This document shows, piece after piece, positions 33,300 to 42,286 of a stretch of DNA of 64,000 nucleotides; position 1 is the stretch's first letter, and the number at the start of each line of letters is the position of its first letter. The translations under genes were made by a program, and so were the position numbers. The stretch is from DATARH01 sp963778385. Lineage in GTDB: Bacteria > Pseudomonadota > Alphaproteobacteria > ATCC43930 > CGMCC-115725. The notes below the pieces were generated by a model. That model was not told the DNA's origin and searched no databases. It saw only the letters and a program-made list of their open reading frames with translations. The stretch covers positions 124,001 through 188,000 of the forward strand of contig CAVZUA010000032.1 in NCBI GenBank assembly GCA_963778385.1. Direction: 5' to 3'.

Positions 33300-35444
33300 C
33301 TAGAAGTATTGCGTCAGCCCCGCGAGGATGGTCCGCCGCGGTCCGAATTGCGATGCGCCGACGCCGACCCCGGAGCCGTTGCGGATCTGATAAACCTCGT
33401 CGAACAAATTGAGCACGTCGAGCCGCAACTCCGCCCCTTTCCACCATCCGGTATCGATCTTCTGCACGATGCTCAGATTGACTTGATGGTAATCGGGCAG
33501 GCTGTTGCCGTTGGGATGGTCGCCATCGGCGCGCAGTCCGCTGCCATACAGCAGATCGGTCGAGATGCGGGTATTCGTCCTCGGGAAGGTATACGCGATC
33601 CCGGCCGATGCTGTGTACGTCTGATCGTGGTCGAGGTGGATGTAGTGGCCGGCGATGTAGGCCAATTCGTCCGGGTCGAAGTTGAACTGTGCGGAGTTGA
33701 TGTTCTTCCCCTCCGCCTGAGAGACGGCGAAATTGCCGTAGAGCGACCAATTGTCCACGTCATAGCTTGTCGACAATTCGATGCCGCGCGCCCAGCCCTT
33801 GGCGTAGTTGAACGGCGTCAGGATGATCGGCGCGCCGAATTGCCCTTCGTCGAGCAGGTTTGTGGCGATTTTGTAGTAGCCGTCGACCCCGACTTTGAGC
33901 CCCGGCAGGATGATCTGGGTCGCGCCGATATCGAAGTAATGGTCGCGCTCGGCCTTGGCGACGTTGTCCTGGGTGACCGCGGGCGCGGCGCTGGTATTGG
34001 CGAACAGCGCGATGCTGGTCGGGGCGACCAGTTCGAAGGGCGGCGGCGTGAAATAGCGCGCATAGCCGAGTTTGACGGTCGTCGTGTCGGTCGGCTCCCA
34101 GACCAGATTGACGCGCGGGCTGAGCTGGTTCTCGTGGGTATACGCGTCGACTAGATCGAAGCGGGCGCCGAAGTTGAGCGTCAGCCGCGGCCAGATCTTC
34201 CATTCGTCTTGCAGGTAGACACCATAGAGCCAGCCGGTCTTGCCGCTGGAATCGAAGATCGAGACCGGGGCATCCGACACCTGGGAACCGTCGTCATTTA
34301 GCGCGATGACCTGTGAGGTACTTTGGCCAGTCGAGCGTTCGCCCTGGATGAAATAGCCGGCGCGCAGCGTGTGGTCCTCGGAGATGCGCCAGCTGCCGTC
34401 ACCCTGGCTGCCGGTTGCGATGCTGCGGCGATAGGCGGTCTGTGAGATGCCGTTGAACAGCAGGTCACCAAGCAAGGGATCGGGGCTGAAATAGAGGCTT
34501 GAATAGCGGTTGAAGCCAGAGACCTGGAAATCGATGTCGTCGAGCTTCTTCTGCAGCGTGACAATGCCGTAATGGGTGATCTGGCGCTGGTTTTCGTCAA
34601 GCAGCGACGAGTTGAAATCGGTCATGCCGTTGACGGTCAGCCCGAGCCCGGGGCTCTGGCCGGGATTGTTGGGGATCTGATACTGCCCGCGCGAGGTGCC
34701 AAGGATCGCCGTGAGCCGCGTCGTCGGGTCGATGATTCCAGAGATATAGCCGAACCCGCGCCACTGGTCGGTCACGTCGTGGATCGCGTTGAAGCCCCCT
34801 GTCGGGTTCTCGATCCCGATCGCATTGTGGAGAAAATCGCCGGTGAAGAAGTAATTCACCTGGCCGACATGCCCGCCGAGCTCAAAGCTCGGCTGCAGCC
34901 AATCCCGCTGCCCGCCATACATCGAGATCGAGCCGCCAGGGTCGAGCAGCCCGGTCTTGGTCTGGATGTCGACCACCGCCGCGGTGCGGTAGCCGTATTG
35001 TGCCGGCAAGGCGCCGGTGATCAGCGAGATCGACTCGGCCAACCGGGTCGGCAGCGCCTGGCCGAAGACGTTGATGCCTTCCGGCAGTTGCACGCCGTCG
35101 ATGCGGAATTGCAGCCCGTTATGATCGCCGCGCACATGGATCTGCCCGAACGAATCCTGTGCCACGCCGGGTGCTTGCAGCAGCACTTGGTTGATCGGCT
35201 GGTTGTAGCCTTGCGGCTGGGTCTCGATCGTTGGCTTCTGGAATTGGTAGACCGTCGAGCCGAGGCTCGGCTGGATTTGCCCGCGCGCCAGGTCGAGCGC
35301 CTTGGCGATCACATCGATTTGTAGCGACGCCCCAGGGACGAGCGTCGCGTCTGTATCGGGGTCGGCGGCCAGGGCGGGCGTCGCGGCCGATAGCAAGCCG
35401 AGCACGGCCACGGCGCTCCGGCCAATCGGAAATGAACGTTTCAT
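33300..35444 (-). CDS. TonB-dependent outer-membrane receptor
   Basis: 714-residue receptor. ATG 35444 gives a signal peptide (MKRSFPIGRSAVAVLGLLSA, cleaved near ALAADP); the in-frame extension to 35597 is rejected. The plug domain has QVLLQAPGVAQDSFGQIHVRGDHNGLQFRIDGV and ends VVDIQTKTG, and the beta-barrel ends with the outer-membrane signature (LAGLTQYF, terminal Phe). Its neighbours (Fur-type regulator, CopC/CopD, His/Cys-rich small proteins) suggest uptake of a metal or metal complex, most likely copper or zinc. This substrate is an inference. Confidence 0.92.
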   Translation of the reverse strand: MKRSFPIGRSAVAVLGLLSAATPALAADPDTDATLVPGASLQIDVIAKALDLARGQIQPSLGSTVYQFQKPTIETQPQGYNQPINQVLLQAPGVAQDSFGQIHVRGDHNGLQFRIDGVQLPEGINVFGQALPTRLAESISLITGALPAQYGYRTAAVVDIQTKTGLLDPGGSISMYGGQRDWLQPSFELGGHVGQVNYFFTGDFLHNAIGIENPTGGFNAIHDVTDQWRGFGYISGIIDPTTRLTAILGTSRGQYQIPNNPGQSPGLGLTVNGMTDFNSSLLDENQRQITHYGIVTLQKKLDDIDFQVSGFNRYSSLYFSPDPLLGDLLFNGISQTAYRRSIATGSQGDGSWRISEDHTLRAGYFIQGERSTGQSTSQVIALNDDGSQVSDAPVSIFDSSGKTGWLYGVYLQDEWKIWPRLTLNFGARFDLVDAYTHENQLSPRVNLVWEPTDTTTVKLGYARYFTPPPFELVAPTSIALFANTSAAPAVTQDNVAKAERDHYFDIGATQIILPGLKVGVDGYYKIATNLLDEGQFGAPIILTPFNYAKGWARGIELSTSYDVDNWSLYGNFAVSQAEGKNINSAQFNFDPDELAYIAGHYIHLDHDQTYTASAGIAYTFPRTNTRISTDLLYGSGLRADGDHPNGNSLPDYHQVNLSIVQKIDTGWWKGAELRLDVLNLFDEVYQIRNGSGVGVGASQFGPRRTILAGLTQYF

Positions 35445-35512
35445 CGGGACCTCGTCTGGACGCGCGCCGCGACGTTGCCGCGGTTTGCGCGTCATCGAAT
35501 GGGTTTGCGGGG

Positions 35513-35797
35513 TTAAGGCGCGGTCGGGGGAACGGCGCCCGCTCCGGCGCGGTAGCTCTCCAGAGCCTGTTTGTACGTGGCCTTTTCCGAGCCGCACGGC
35601 GGCTGCCGCCCCCCTTTCAGGCAGTCTTCGTAGACTTGCTTGGCTTGCCGATAGCGGCTCCAGGCGGCATCACTCGAACTGAGGATCGGCGTACAACCGG
35701 CCGCCAAGAGGCCAGCGGCGACTGTCGCGACAGAAATAAGGATTACGGGGTCCGCCACGGCCAAGCCGCGCCGGCCCGCGAGAGAGCGGGTTGACAT
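35513..35797 (-). CDS. Small putative lipoprotein
   Basis: 94-residue protein with a signal sequence and lipobox LLAAGC near residues 30-35, so it should be lipid-anchored. The mature part is charged and contains a second Cys pair (YEDCLKGGRQPPCGSEKATY). It sits between the receptor gene and the His/Cys-rich protein of the metal block. Family not recognised; the lipobox is the only functional clue. Confidence 0.65.
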   Translation of the reverse strand: MSTRSLAGRRGLAVADPVILISVATVAAGLLAAGCTPILSSSDAAWSRYRQAKQVYEDCLKGGRQPPCGSEKATYKQALESYRAGAGAVPPTAP

Positions 35798-35849
35798 GGG
35801 TCACCTCGTCTTGAAGCTGCGCGGCGGCGGAGCGCCGCGGCCGGGTCGA

Positions 35850-36194
35850 TTAACCGGTATGCAGCATCGAGCGAGGCGGGGCGCGGGCGTAGAAGCCGAG
35901 GGCGGGAGCGTGGGCGGTGAAGGCGTTGCCGGCTTCGGCGGGTGCAGCGATCCCGAGCGGCGGCGGCACGGCCGGCGTGTCGACCGGCGCCGCGGTCAGA
36001 TGGTGCAAGACCTGGCAGATTTCGCAGCCGTCTTCGTCATCCGCGATCTGCGGCGCGGCCGAATGGTCCTCGACGACCGGCATCGGTAGCCGGCCTGGGA
36101 ACGTCAAATCATGGTGATGCCAGCCGAACAGGAAGGCCTGGAACAGCACCGCAAAGAGGCTGAGCCTCGCGGCGATGCCGCGTCCGGCGATCAT
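35850..36194 (-). CDS. Small His/Cys-rich secreted or membrane protein (DUF2946-like)
   Basis: 114-residue protein with one N-terminal hydrophobic segment, a GWHHHDLTF His cluster and a CEICQVLHH motif, which resembles DUF2946-type proteins found next to metal transport genes. ATG 36194 overlaps the Fur-type stop (ATGA); an ATG at 36206 in the same frame adds four residues. Likely binds a metal ion in the periplasm; this is inferred from the ligands and the neighbourhood. Confidence 0.65.
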   Translation of the reverse strand: MIAGRGIAARLSLFAVLFQAFLFGWHHHDLTFPGRLPMPVVEDHSAAPQIADDEDGCEICQVLHHLTAAPVDTPAVPPPLGIAAPAEAGNAFTAHAPALGFYARAPPRSMLHTG

Positions 36195-36565
36195 CTTTCG
36201 CGACATTGGCGGCAGAAGCCGCGCAGCACGAGGTGGTGATCGACGATCGCGACGCCGGTCGCACGTTCGAGCGCGGCGAAATCGGCGGCCGCGATCATGC
36301 ACGGCACCGCCACCAGCTCGCCGCATTTGGCGCAAAGCAGGTGGTCGTGATGCGCCTCGTGCAGCTCGAACCGGGCACGGCCGTCGTCAAGCACGACCTT
36401 GCGTACGGTCCCTTCGGCGGTGAGCTTTTCGACCGCGCGGAAAACGGAGGAAAAATCCGCGACGACGTCGAGCTCCGCCTGCAAATCCTCGATTGTCCAG
36501 GCGTGATGATGGCGCTGTCGCATCAGCGCGAGGATCGCATTGGAGACGATGGGCTTGCGGGCCAT
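36191..36565 (-). CDS. Fur-family transcriptional regulator (Zur-like)
   Basis: 124-residue metal-sensing repressor. A winged-helix domain covers about 1-70 and the metal/dimer domain carries HHDHLLCAKCGE (C78-x2-C81) and CRQC (C118-x2-C121), the two structural zinc pairs of Fur/Zur proteins. ATG 36565 gives MARKPIVS; 10 more in-frame residues are possible. The short size and placement with a TonB receptor and copper-resistance genes fit Zur or another non-iron Fur paralogue. Metal specificity cannot be fixed from sequence alone. Confidence 0.88.
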   Translation of the reverse strand: MARKPIVSNAILALMRQRHHHAWTIEDLQAELDVVADFSSVFRAVEKLTAEGTVRKVVLDDGRARFELHEAHHDHLLCAKCGELVAVPCMIAAADFAALERATGVAIVDHHLVLRGFCRQCRER

Positions 36566-36616
36566 ACAGGTGGAGCGTAACGATGGCTCCCTCAATCTGC
36601 AAGCGATTTGCGTTAT

Positions 36617-37561
36617 TCACATCGCCATGCCGTCCATGGGCGGGGCAGAGCTTCCAAGCACCGCGGCCACGGCGAGGATTGCCAGCCCGAGCGCCTGTTC
36701 CGCGAGCGCCGAACGGCACAGCGCGTGCAACGGCGCAAGCGTCGACGGGCGGTCGTGCAGGTGCGGCATCAGCCGCAGACGATTGACCAATGCCAACCCG
36801 ACCATCGCCATGAACAACGCCATCTTGACCATCAGCAGGTGGCCGTATGCGCTGGCGACAAGCGCGTGAAAACTGCCGACCAGCATGATGCTGTTCACGG
36901 TTCCGGTGATGATCAGCAGGGTCACCGCGGTGTAGCCCATTTGCGAAAAATGCGGCAGCGCGATCCGCGCCAACGACGCATAGGCGCCGCCCTCCGACTG
37001 CAGCGCCCGGCGCAGCAGCATCCCCAGCGGCAATAGCCCGCCGAGCCATGCTCCGGCCGCGACCAGGTGCGCCATCTGATTGATCTGGTGTATCGGTCCC
37101 CCCCCCATATCCATAGCCGCGTGTCCAACGCGGCCGAGGCTCGCCAGGGTCAGCAGTGCCGCAACGCCCGCCAGCCCCGCCTGCAGGCGCCCCGGCGGCA
37201 TCAGCGCGACCGCCAGCAGGACGACACCGAAGCCGATATGCCAGCACCAGAGGCGACCGAATTCGGTTTCGGTCAGCATCGTCCGATCCATCGCGATGTC
37301 GAACCCGGCCGCGCTGGACCCGGTCATCTCGGTGGTGACGCAGGGAATGATCGCCAGGGCGGTGACCAGCAAAACGACCGCCGTTCCCGTCGTGAGATGT
37401 CTAAGTCGGGTACCGAGCTCAAGACGGGCAGGGATCGCGGCCGCCGGTGTCGAAGCGCCGGCGAAAGCGTAAAGCCGGAAGGCGCCGATGCCGAACGCCG
37501 CCAGCGCGGCGGCGAAATGCGCGACGCGGAAGGCGATCAGCGCCTCGGCCACACCCGTCAC
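36617..37561 (-). CDS. copD: Copper resistance protein D family (CopD)
   Basis: 314-residue inner-membrane protein with about eight hydrophobic segments and conserved His (VGHAAMDMGGGPIHQINQMAHLVAAGAWLGGLLPL), the CopD/YebZ pattern. It acts with CopC in copper import or homeostasis. It starts 1 base after the copC stop. The C-terminus ends in a Met-rich tail (PPMDGMAM). Confidence 0.9.
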   Translation of the reverse strand: MTGVAEALIAFRVAHFAAALAAFGIGAFRLYAFAGASTPAAAIPARLELGTRLRHLTTGTAVVLLVTALAIIPCVTTEMTGSSAAGFDIAMDRTMLTETEFGRLWCWHIGFGVVLLAVALMPPGRLQAGLAGVAALLTLASLGRVGHAAMDMGGGPIHQINQMAHLVAAGAWLGGLLPLGMLLRRALQSEGGAYASLARIALPHFSQMGYTAVTLLIITGTVNSIMLVGSFHALVASAYGHLLMVKMALFMAMVGLALVNRLRLMPHLHDRPSTLAPLHALCRSALAEQALGLAILAVAAVLGSSAPPMDGMAM

Positions 37562-37562
37562 C

Positions 37563-37921
37563 TCAAGGCCCGATGTCGAAGCTGAAACTGCCTTCGGTGC
37601 GGTGCGTGTCGACCGAGATGACGTGCCAGCTCACCGTGTAGTGACCGGGCATCAGCGAGGGCAGATTGAGCACCATCGCCATCGGGTTCGCGGGGTCGAC
37701 CACGGCTGCGCCAGTGGCGACCGCCTTACCGCCGGCCTCGGTGATCGTCGCGCCGGAAAATGCCGGTTCGAGCTGCTGGGTGAAGAACATCTTCACCTGT
37801 CGCGGCGCGGCGAGACCATCGCGCCGACCGCCGGCACCGCATGATCGAGAAAGGCATGGGCCGAGGCTGTGCCCGGCAAGCCGGCGAGCAGCGCCACAAA
37901 TATTATCACGCGTCTCATCAT
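37563..37921 (-). pseudogene. copC: Copper-binding periplasmic protein CopC, frameshifted
   Basis: CopC/YobA-type protein split over two frames. The first part (from ATG 37921) gives the signal peptide MMRRVIIFVALLAGLPGTASA and the N-terminal copper ligand HAFLDHAVPAVG. The rest (APRQVKMFFTQQLEPAFSG ... SWHVISVDTHRTEGSFSFDI) lies in another frame to 37563. One missing base in GTCTCGCCGCG (about 37808-37814) explains the break; restoring it gives about 119 residues, the family's length. Conserved C-terminal His (SWHVISVDTHRTEG) remain, so the gene looks freshly broken or mis-sequenced. Confidence 0.85.
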
Positions 37922-38832
37922 CAGTTTCCGAAGAGCGGCCGCCCGATCGAATTCGGGAAGATGTCGTCGAGATAGAAATGGAGCTGCACCATGGCCCCGA
38001 CACCGTGGCCGCTCGCCGAATTCGCGGGGATGATTGCCTCGGCGCCGATCTGAAAATACTGCCCCGCCCAAATCACGCCCGGCTGGATCGTCCCGACCGT
38101 CTGGCCGCCGAGGCCGCGGTTGAGTGCGGTGCTGAAAGACAGTTCGACCAGCGGGATCATCCGGTCAAACGGGGCTGATAGCCCGACATCCTTCACATGG
38201 TGCTGGAGATATTCGAGGCTGTATTCAAAAGCGAAACCGTAGTTGAAATTGTTCGGGTTGGGATTGCCGGCACTTTGCGACTTGGTCGGGAAGTCGACGC
38301 TCAGATTGCCGGTGACAGCGATCGGGCGCAGCCAGGTCATGGTTTCCGGTAGATCGCCGAACCCCTTGCCGTAGTTGATCAGCGGCGACAGTGTAGTGAA
38401 ATCGTCGGTGCCAAGCGCCTGGACACGGCCGGTATAGGCCCAGCTCGTATGCAGCCCGACCACGGCCGTCGCCTCATGCGGTGCATTCTTGAAGAACTGG
38501 TAGTCGAGTTCGGTGGAAAACCCGGTCATCCCGGTGACCCCGGGAAGGCCGGGCGTCTTCAGATGTTGCCATCCATTCGACAGGGTGATCCCGATATCCG
38601 GGGTTATTCGCTTGGAGATATCGACATCGAGATCGATTGTCTTGCTGCCGTCGGGTGCGGTTGGGTCAAAGGTCAGCGTTGGCAGCGACATCTCGTCGGC
38701 GACAAACGGGTCGTCGGTGAGCAAGGTCGCCGGGAAAAACCGATCGCCGGCGAAGCCGTGCGAATTGGCGCCGGACGGCAAGAGCGCTGCGACGCAAGCA
38801 ACCGCCAGCGCGGAAACACGGGCACTGTTCAT
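37921..38832 (-). CDS. Putative outer-membrane/secreted protein of the copper block
   Basis: 303-residue protein with a signal peptide (MNSARVSALAVACVAALLPS, cleavage near ANSHG). The remainder has many alternating polar/hydrophobic strands and no membrane helices, like a small beta-barrel or MetA-pathway-type outer-membrane protein. Its stop overlaps the copC start (ATGA), which ties it to copC-copD. Name and function not known. Confidence 0.7.
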   Translation of the reverse strand: MNSARVSALAVACVAALLPSGANSHGFAGDRFFPATLLTDDPFVADEMSLPTLTFDPTAPDGSKTIDLDVDISKRITPDIGITLSNGWQHLKTPGLPGVTGMTGFSTELDYQFFKNAPHEATAVVGLHTSWAYTGRVQALGTDDFTTLSPLINYGKGFGDLPETMTWLRPIAVTGNLSVDFPTKSQSAGNPNPNNFNYGFAFEYSLEYLQHHVKDVGLSAPFDRMIPLVELSFSTALNRGLGGQTVGTIQPGVIWAGQYFQIGAEAIIPANSASGHGVGAMVQLHFYLDDIFPNSIGRPLFGN

Positions 38833-38907
38833 GACAAAATCCTCAGCCAGAGACAGACAGGCGCCCACCGGCTCGCGAAGCCGGGCGGGCGTGGTCGAAA
38901 CGAGGTC

Positions 38908-39306
38908 TCAGGCTGGAATTGGCGGCGCGCGCGCTTTGGCCGGACCGCGAGGCCGACCGGTATGAAAGACCGAAGCCCTGCCGTCGTCGTGGGCGACCGC
39001 CGCATAGATGACGGGAAGCGGCGCCAGCGCCGCTTGCGGCGTGACGCCAGGCAGCGAATGCCACAAGCAGCAGAGAGCGGAATGATCGTGCGCCGGTACG
39101 GTCGGGGGTGTGTCGGCCGGCGTCCGGCGCGACGCGTCGCTGTCGCCGGCGAGGCAAAGCGCATGGCCGCCGAATGCGACGGCCGGGTCGCCGACTTTCG
39201 GCAATGCCGGCATTCCCCAGCCGGCGAAAGCCAGCTGCAGGTAGACCGCCAGCGCGGCGAGCGCCGCGCCGAACTGCCGTAACGTTTTGTCGGGCAACCC
39301 GATCAT
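38908..39306 (-). CDS. DUF2946-like small protein with Cys/His motif
   Basis: 132-residue protein with one N-terminal hydrophobic segment and a HDHSALCCLWHSLPG motif that fits a DUF2946-type metal-binding protein. ATG 39306 gives MIGLPDKTL; the frame is open for a long way upstream but this lies in repeat and non-coding sequence. It is the first gene of the metal block. Its relative at 35850 also carries a Cys/His motif. Confidence 0.65.
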   Translation of the reverse strand: MIGLPDKTLRQFGAALAALAVYLQLAFAGWGMPALPKVGDPAVAFGGHALCLAGDSDASRRTPADTPPTVPAHDHSALCCLWHSLPGVTPQAALAPLPVIYAAVAHDDGRASVFHTGRPRGPAKARAPPIPA

Positions 39307-39388
39307 CTCAATGAACAGTAGACCGGAACGCGCGAGCGACCAATCACCACACACGATCGTGACGCCAAGACGCAATGAGGACTGCCAT

Positions 39389-39460
39389 CCCGGCGCAGGC
39401 CGGGACCCATCGATCAGCTTTTTCGGGCCGCTGGAACATGGACCCCGGCCTTCGCCGGGG
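39389..39460. repeat. Two REP-like GC-rich palindromes
   Basis: Two short inverted repeats: CCCGG-N6-CCGGG (39389-39404) and CCCCGGC-CTTC-GCCGGGG (39443-39460). The second is a perfect 7-bp stem with a four-base loop. The pair resembles the dispersed repeats common in alphaproteobacterial intergenic DNA. The 3' end of the downstream-oriented flippase gene reads through the second copy. A genome-wide count would confirm the repeat status. Confidence 0.6.
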
Positions 39461-40463
39461 TGGTCAATGGAAGCTCGTTGACGGCAGGTGCGACGGCCCT
39501 CGCGGTGACACGGCGCATCAGGCGGCCGCCTTCGACTGCTTGCCACAGCGCGATGGTAGGCAAACCGATGGCGAGGTCCCGCGCGCGCTTCACAAACGAC
39601 AGTGCCAGCGCCATTTCCGGCGTCAGGCCAAACGCACCGCCCAACAGCACGTAGGCGCCTTCCTGTACCCCCATCGAATTGGGTACGATGAAGGCGGTGC
39701 TGCGAATCGCGTAGACCAGGCTTTCGATCACCATGACGCTGCCGAACGGGATCGGCTGGCCTGCGAACCATAGCGCCGCCGAGATTTCGCTGGCGCTTGC
39801 CACCCAAGTCGCGAAATGTAGCAGGGCGCTCAGCCATACCCGGCCGGGGCGCTGGTAGATCGCTTCGAGCGCGCGATGCAGCGCCGCCGCGCCGGCAGCG
39901 GTTTTCTCGGCCCAATCCTGGCCGAGAAAGCCGGCGATGCGGTCGGCGTAACGCATGCCGCGGCGCTGCGCGACGATAAAGGCGAGCGCCAGAAAGCTCG
40001 CCACCGCGAGCCCCAGCACGATGAGCCCTGGCGCGATTGCCTCGGTCTGCAGATGCAGCAGCCAGGCAAGGCCGAGCGCGACATAGGCAAGCTGACCGAC
40101 AAATTCGAGCGTCACATCGACGATGGTGCTCGCGGCGCCCTGCGTCGCGGGCACGCCGGCCAGCGCGACCGCGCGCGTCCCGAGCACGTATCCCCCGACC
40201 TGCGACAACGGCAGGACCTCGGATCCGGCGTCGCGGACAAAGCGGCCCCACACCGCGACCCACGGCTTCGCCCCTGGCAGCAGCACCGCCCAGGCAAGGC
40301 CAATCAGCGCGATCAGCGCGACGTGCAGCAGCGTGACGCTGGCAAAGCCGGCGAAGCCGACGGCGAGCAGCGCCGCTCCCACCGCGCCGGCGCCGAAATG
40401 CAGCACCAACGCCGCCATCGCCGCGACCCCCGCGACGATCAGCAATAGGGAGAGGGTTTTCAT
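39414..40463 (-). CDS. Flippase-like membrane protein (HpnL / LPG synthase TM-region family)
   Basis: 349-residue polytopic protein of the UPF0104/lysylphosphatidylglycerol-synthase-TM type, about eight hydrophobic segments with VGGYVLGTRAVALAGVPATQGAASTIVDVTLEFVGQL and the NSMGVQEGAYVLLGG block near residue 285. Family members include the hopanoid-associated HpnL. ATG 40463 overlaps the preceding ferritin-like stop (ATGA). The last residues (TTPAKAGVHVPAARKS) are encoded by a REP-like repeat, so the native C-terminus was probably shorter. Confidence 0.82.
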   Translation of the reverse strand: MKTLSLLLIVAGVAAMAALVLHFGAGAVGAALLAVGFAGFASVTLLHVALIALIGLAWAVLLPGAKPWVAVWGRFVRDAGSEVLPLSQVGGYVLGTRAVALAGVPATQGAASTIVDVTLEFVGQLAYVALGLAWLLHLQTEAIAPGLIVLGLAVASFLALAFIVAQRRGMRYADRIAGFLGQDWAEKTAAGAAALHRALEAIYQRPGRVWLSALLHFATWVASASEISAALWFAGQPIPFGSVMVIESLVYAIRSTAFIVPNSMGVQEGAYVLLGGAFGLTPEMALALSFVKRARDLAIGLPTIALWQAVEGGRLMRRVTARAVAPAVNELPLTTPAKAGVHVPAARKS

Positions 40464-41308
40464 GATCGGGCGGTACTGGCCCGCACGGGTAACAGTCGCA
40501 GCCCCGACAGCGCGGCCCGCGCCAACGACGGCAGGAAGCGCGGTCTCAGCAGATCGGTCTCGAAATCGGCCATGCGTCGGGCGTTCTCGGTGTAGCACTC
40601 CTCGACAAAGCGGTGGAACGTGAAGCCGTCGAGGAAGACGCTCGCCTGTGTCGCCGAGAAGTCCTTGCCGTCATTGGCCTTCTGGCCCTGCCGAACGGTC
40701 GAGACCAGGCGGCGGATCGCCCGTCCGTAAAACCTCGCCGAGACCAGCGCCCGCCACCATCCGGCGCCGCGTCCGCGCACCGCCTCCTGCCACGCCATCC
40801 AATTGACGAAGAACACGATGTGCCGCGTTTCTTCGAGCATCAGCGTGTCGAAAATCTGGAACAGCTTGTCGGGCAGGAACTCGGACTGCCGGGCAATCTT
40901 GAACACCCCGAAGCCGAGAAACGAGTCGATGCACTCGCCATAGCCGAAATCGGCGAAGGCGGTGTACAGATCCGGCCCGATCGCCTCCAGCGGCCGTTCC
41001 TCGGCCGGGAGGCCGTACCGCCGGATCATCACGCCCAGCAGCTGGGCGTGCCGCTCCTCCTCGACTCCCTGCAGGTCGACTGCCTCGCGCACCAGCGGAT
41101 CGGTGATGGTCTTGGCAAAGGCCTGCACGATGGCGCCGGCGCGCCGCTCGGTATGCAGCACCTCCTGCCAGAACGGCACGGCGCGCATCCGCTCCAACGC
41201 CGCCGCATCGAGTTCCGGCCAAGGCAGCGTCTCGGGATCGAAGCGCTGGTGGCTGCCGATGAACTGACGACAGAAGCGCTCCTTGTGCGCCTCGGAACCG
41301 ATGCGCAT
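40460..41308 (-). CDS. Ferritin-like diiron protein (copy 2)
   Basis: 282-residue ferritin-like protein. Putative diiron ligands lie in LQGVEEERHAQLLGV and LMLEETRHIVFFVNW (two Glu-x2-His type motifs), with FGYGECIDSFLGFG between them. The overall helical pattern fits a diiron oxygenase or oxidase. ATG 41308 overlaps the stop of the upstream paralogue by one base (TGATG). It is about the same length as its partner and aligns across the whole core. The specific reaction is unknown. Confidence 0.78.
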   Translation of the reverse strand: MRIGSEAHKERFCRQFIGSHQRFDPETLPWPELDAAALERMRAVPFWQEVLHTERRAGAIVQAFAKTITDPLVREAVDLQGVEEERHAQLLGVMIRRYGLPAEERPLEAIGPDLYTAFADFGYGECIDSFLGFGVFKIARQSEFLPDKLFQIFDTLMLEETRHIVFFVNWMAWQEAVRGRGAGWWRALVSARFYGRAIRRLVSTVRQGQKANDGKDFSATQASVFLDGFTFHRFVEECYTENARRMADFETDLLRPRFLPSLARAALSGLRLLPVRASTARS

Positions 41309-42231
41309 CAGGCGGCCGCCGGGCGCGGGGTGCGCATAAAGCGGCGCGCGAAACGCACCAGCCGCGGCACCGCCTGCGGGCGCAGCAGCCGCGCATCGTA
41401 GCCGGCCATGCGCCGGTCATTCTCGGCAAGGCAGATGTCGATCAAGGTAGGCAACGGCAGATCGATATCGGCGATCGCCTTGCTGCCGGTCACGGTGAAA
41501 TTGTTGTCTTGCGGCGTTTCGTCCTTGCCGGCGCCGATGCCGCGAGCAAAGCCGATGCGCTCGCGCACCAGGCGTATCCAGACCGCGACGATCAGCAGCC
41601 AGAACCACGGTTTTTGCCACCACGGCAGGTTGCGGTAGTGCCAGACGACCCAGTTGACAAAAAACATGATGTGCCGCGCCTCTTCCTGGATCACCGGCTC
41701 AAACGTCTCGACCAGTTCGGGCGGAAAGAATTCCGATTGTTTGGCGACCGCAAACAGCCCGAACGCAAAGAAGCTGTCGATGCATTCGCTGAACCCCAAA
41801 GTCAACCATGCCCATTCGGGGTGGCGCGGCCGGTGGTACTCGGGTTCGGGGTCGAGCGCGATGCCGTAGGCAGCGACGAGTTTCGACAGCACCTCCTTGT
41901 GCCGGCCTTCCTCGAACCCGTCGAGCGTGATCGCCTGGCGCAGCAGGGGGTCGGTCATCAGCTCGGCATAGGTCTGCGCGCGGATTTTCGCCTTCCCCTC
42001 GGTCTGCACCGCGATGTTCCAGATCGGCAGGCTGGTCAGGCGCGCGCGCGCCGCGTCGTCGAGCTTGGGCCAGTCGATGACCGCCGGTTTGTAGGGGTTG
42101 TGCGTCTCGAGCAGCATCCGGCAGAACGCCGCCTTGTGCGCGTCGCTGCCCGGCTCGATGCGGCCGTTCACCGGCGCCGACCAATGGCGAAACGCGATGT
42201 CGGCGGCGGCGATGGTGGCTTGGTCCGTCAA
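41308..42231 (-). CDS. Ferritin-like diiron protein (copy 1)
   Basis: 307-residue paralogue of the next gene, with ligand blocks LDGFEEGRHKEVLSKL and QEEARHIMFFVNWVVW. The frame is open to 42420; the best start is TTG 42231 (MTDQATIAAADIAFRHW) because AGGAG lies 6 bases upstream. It is the first gene of a coupled three-gene minus operon that ends with the flippase-like protein. A lipid-modifying diiron reaction is possible but not shown. Confidence 0.76.
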   Translation of the reverse strand: MTDQATIAAADIAFRHWSAPVNGRIEPGSDAHKAAFCRMLLETHNPYKPAVIDWPKLDDAARARLTSLPIWNIAVQTEGKAKIRAQTYAELMTDPLLRQAITLDGFEEGRHKEVLSKLVAAYGIALDPEPEYHRPRHPEWAWLTLGFSECIDSFFAFGLFAVAKQSEFFPPELVETFEPVIQEEARHIMFFVNWVVWHYRNLPWWQKPWFWLLIVAVWIRLVRERIGFARGIGAGKDETPQDNNFTVTGSKAIADIDLPLPTLIDICLAENDRRMAGYDARLLRPQAVPRLVRFARRFMRTPRPAAA

Positions 42232-42286
42232 CGGCAACTCCTTAAGCCGGTTCGAGGGTCGCGCCGGCGCCGCGGCGGCGCTGGCG

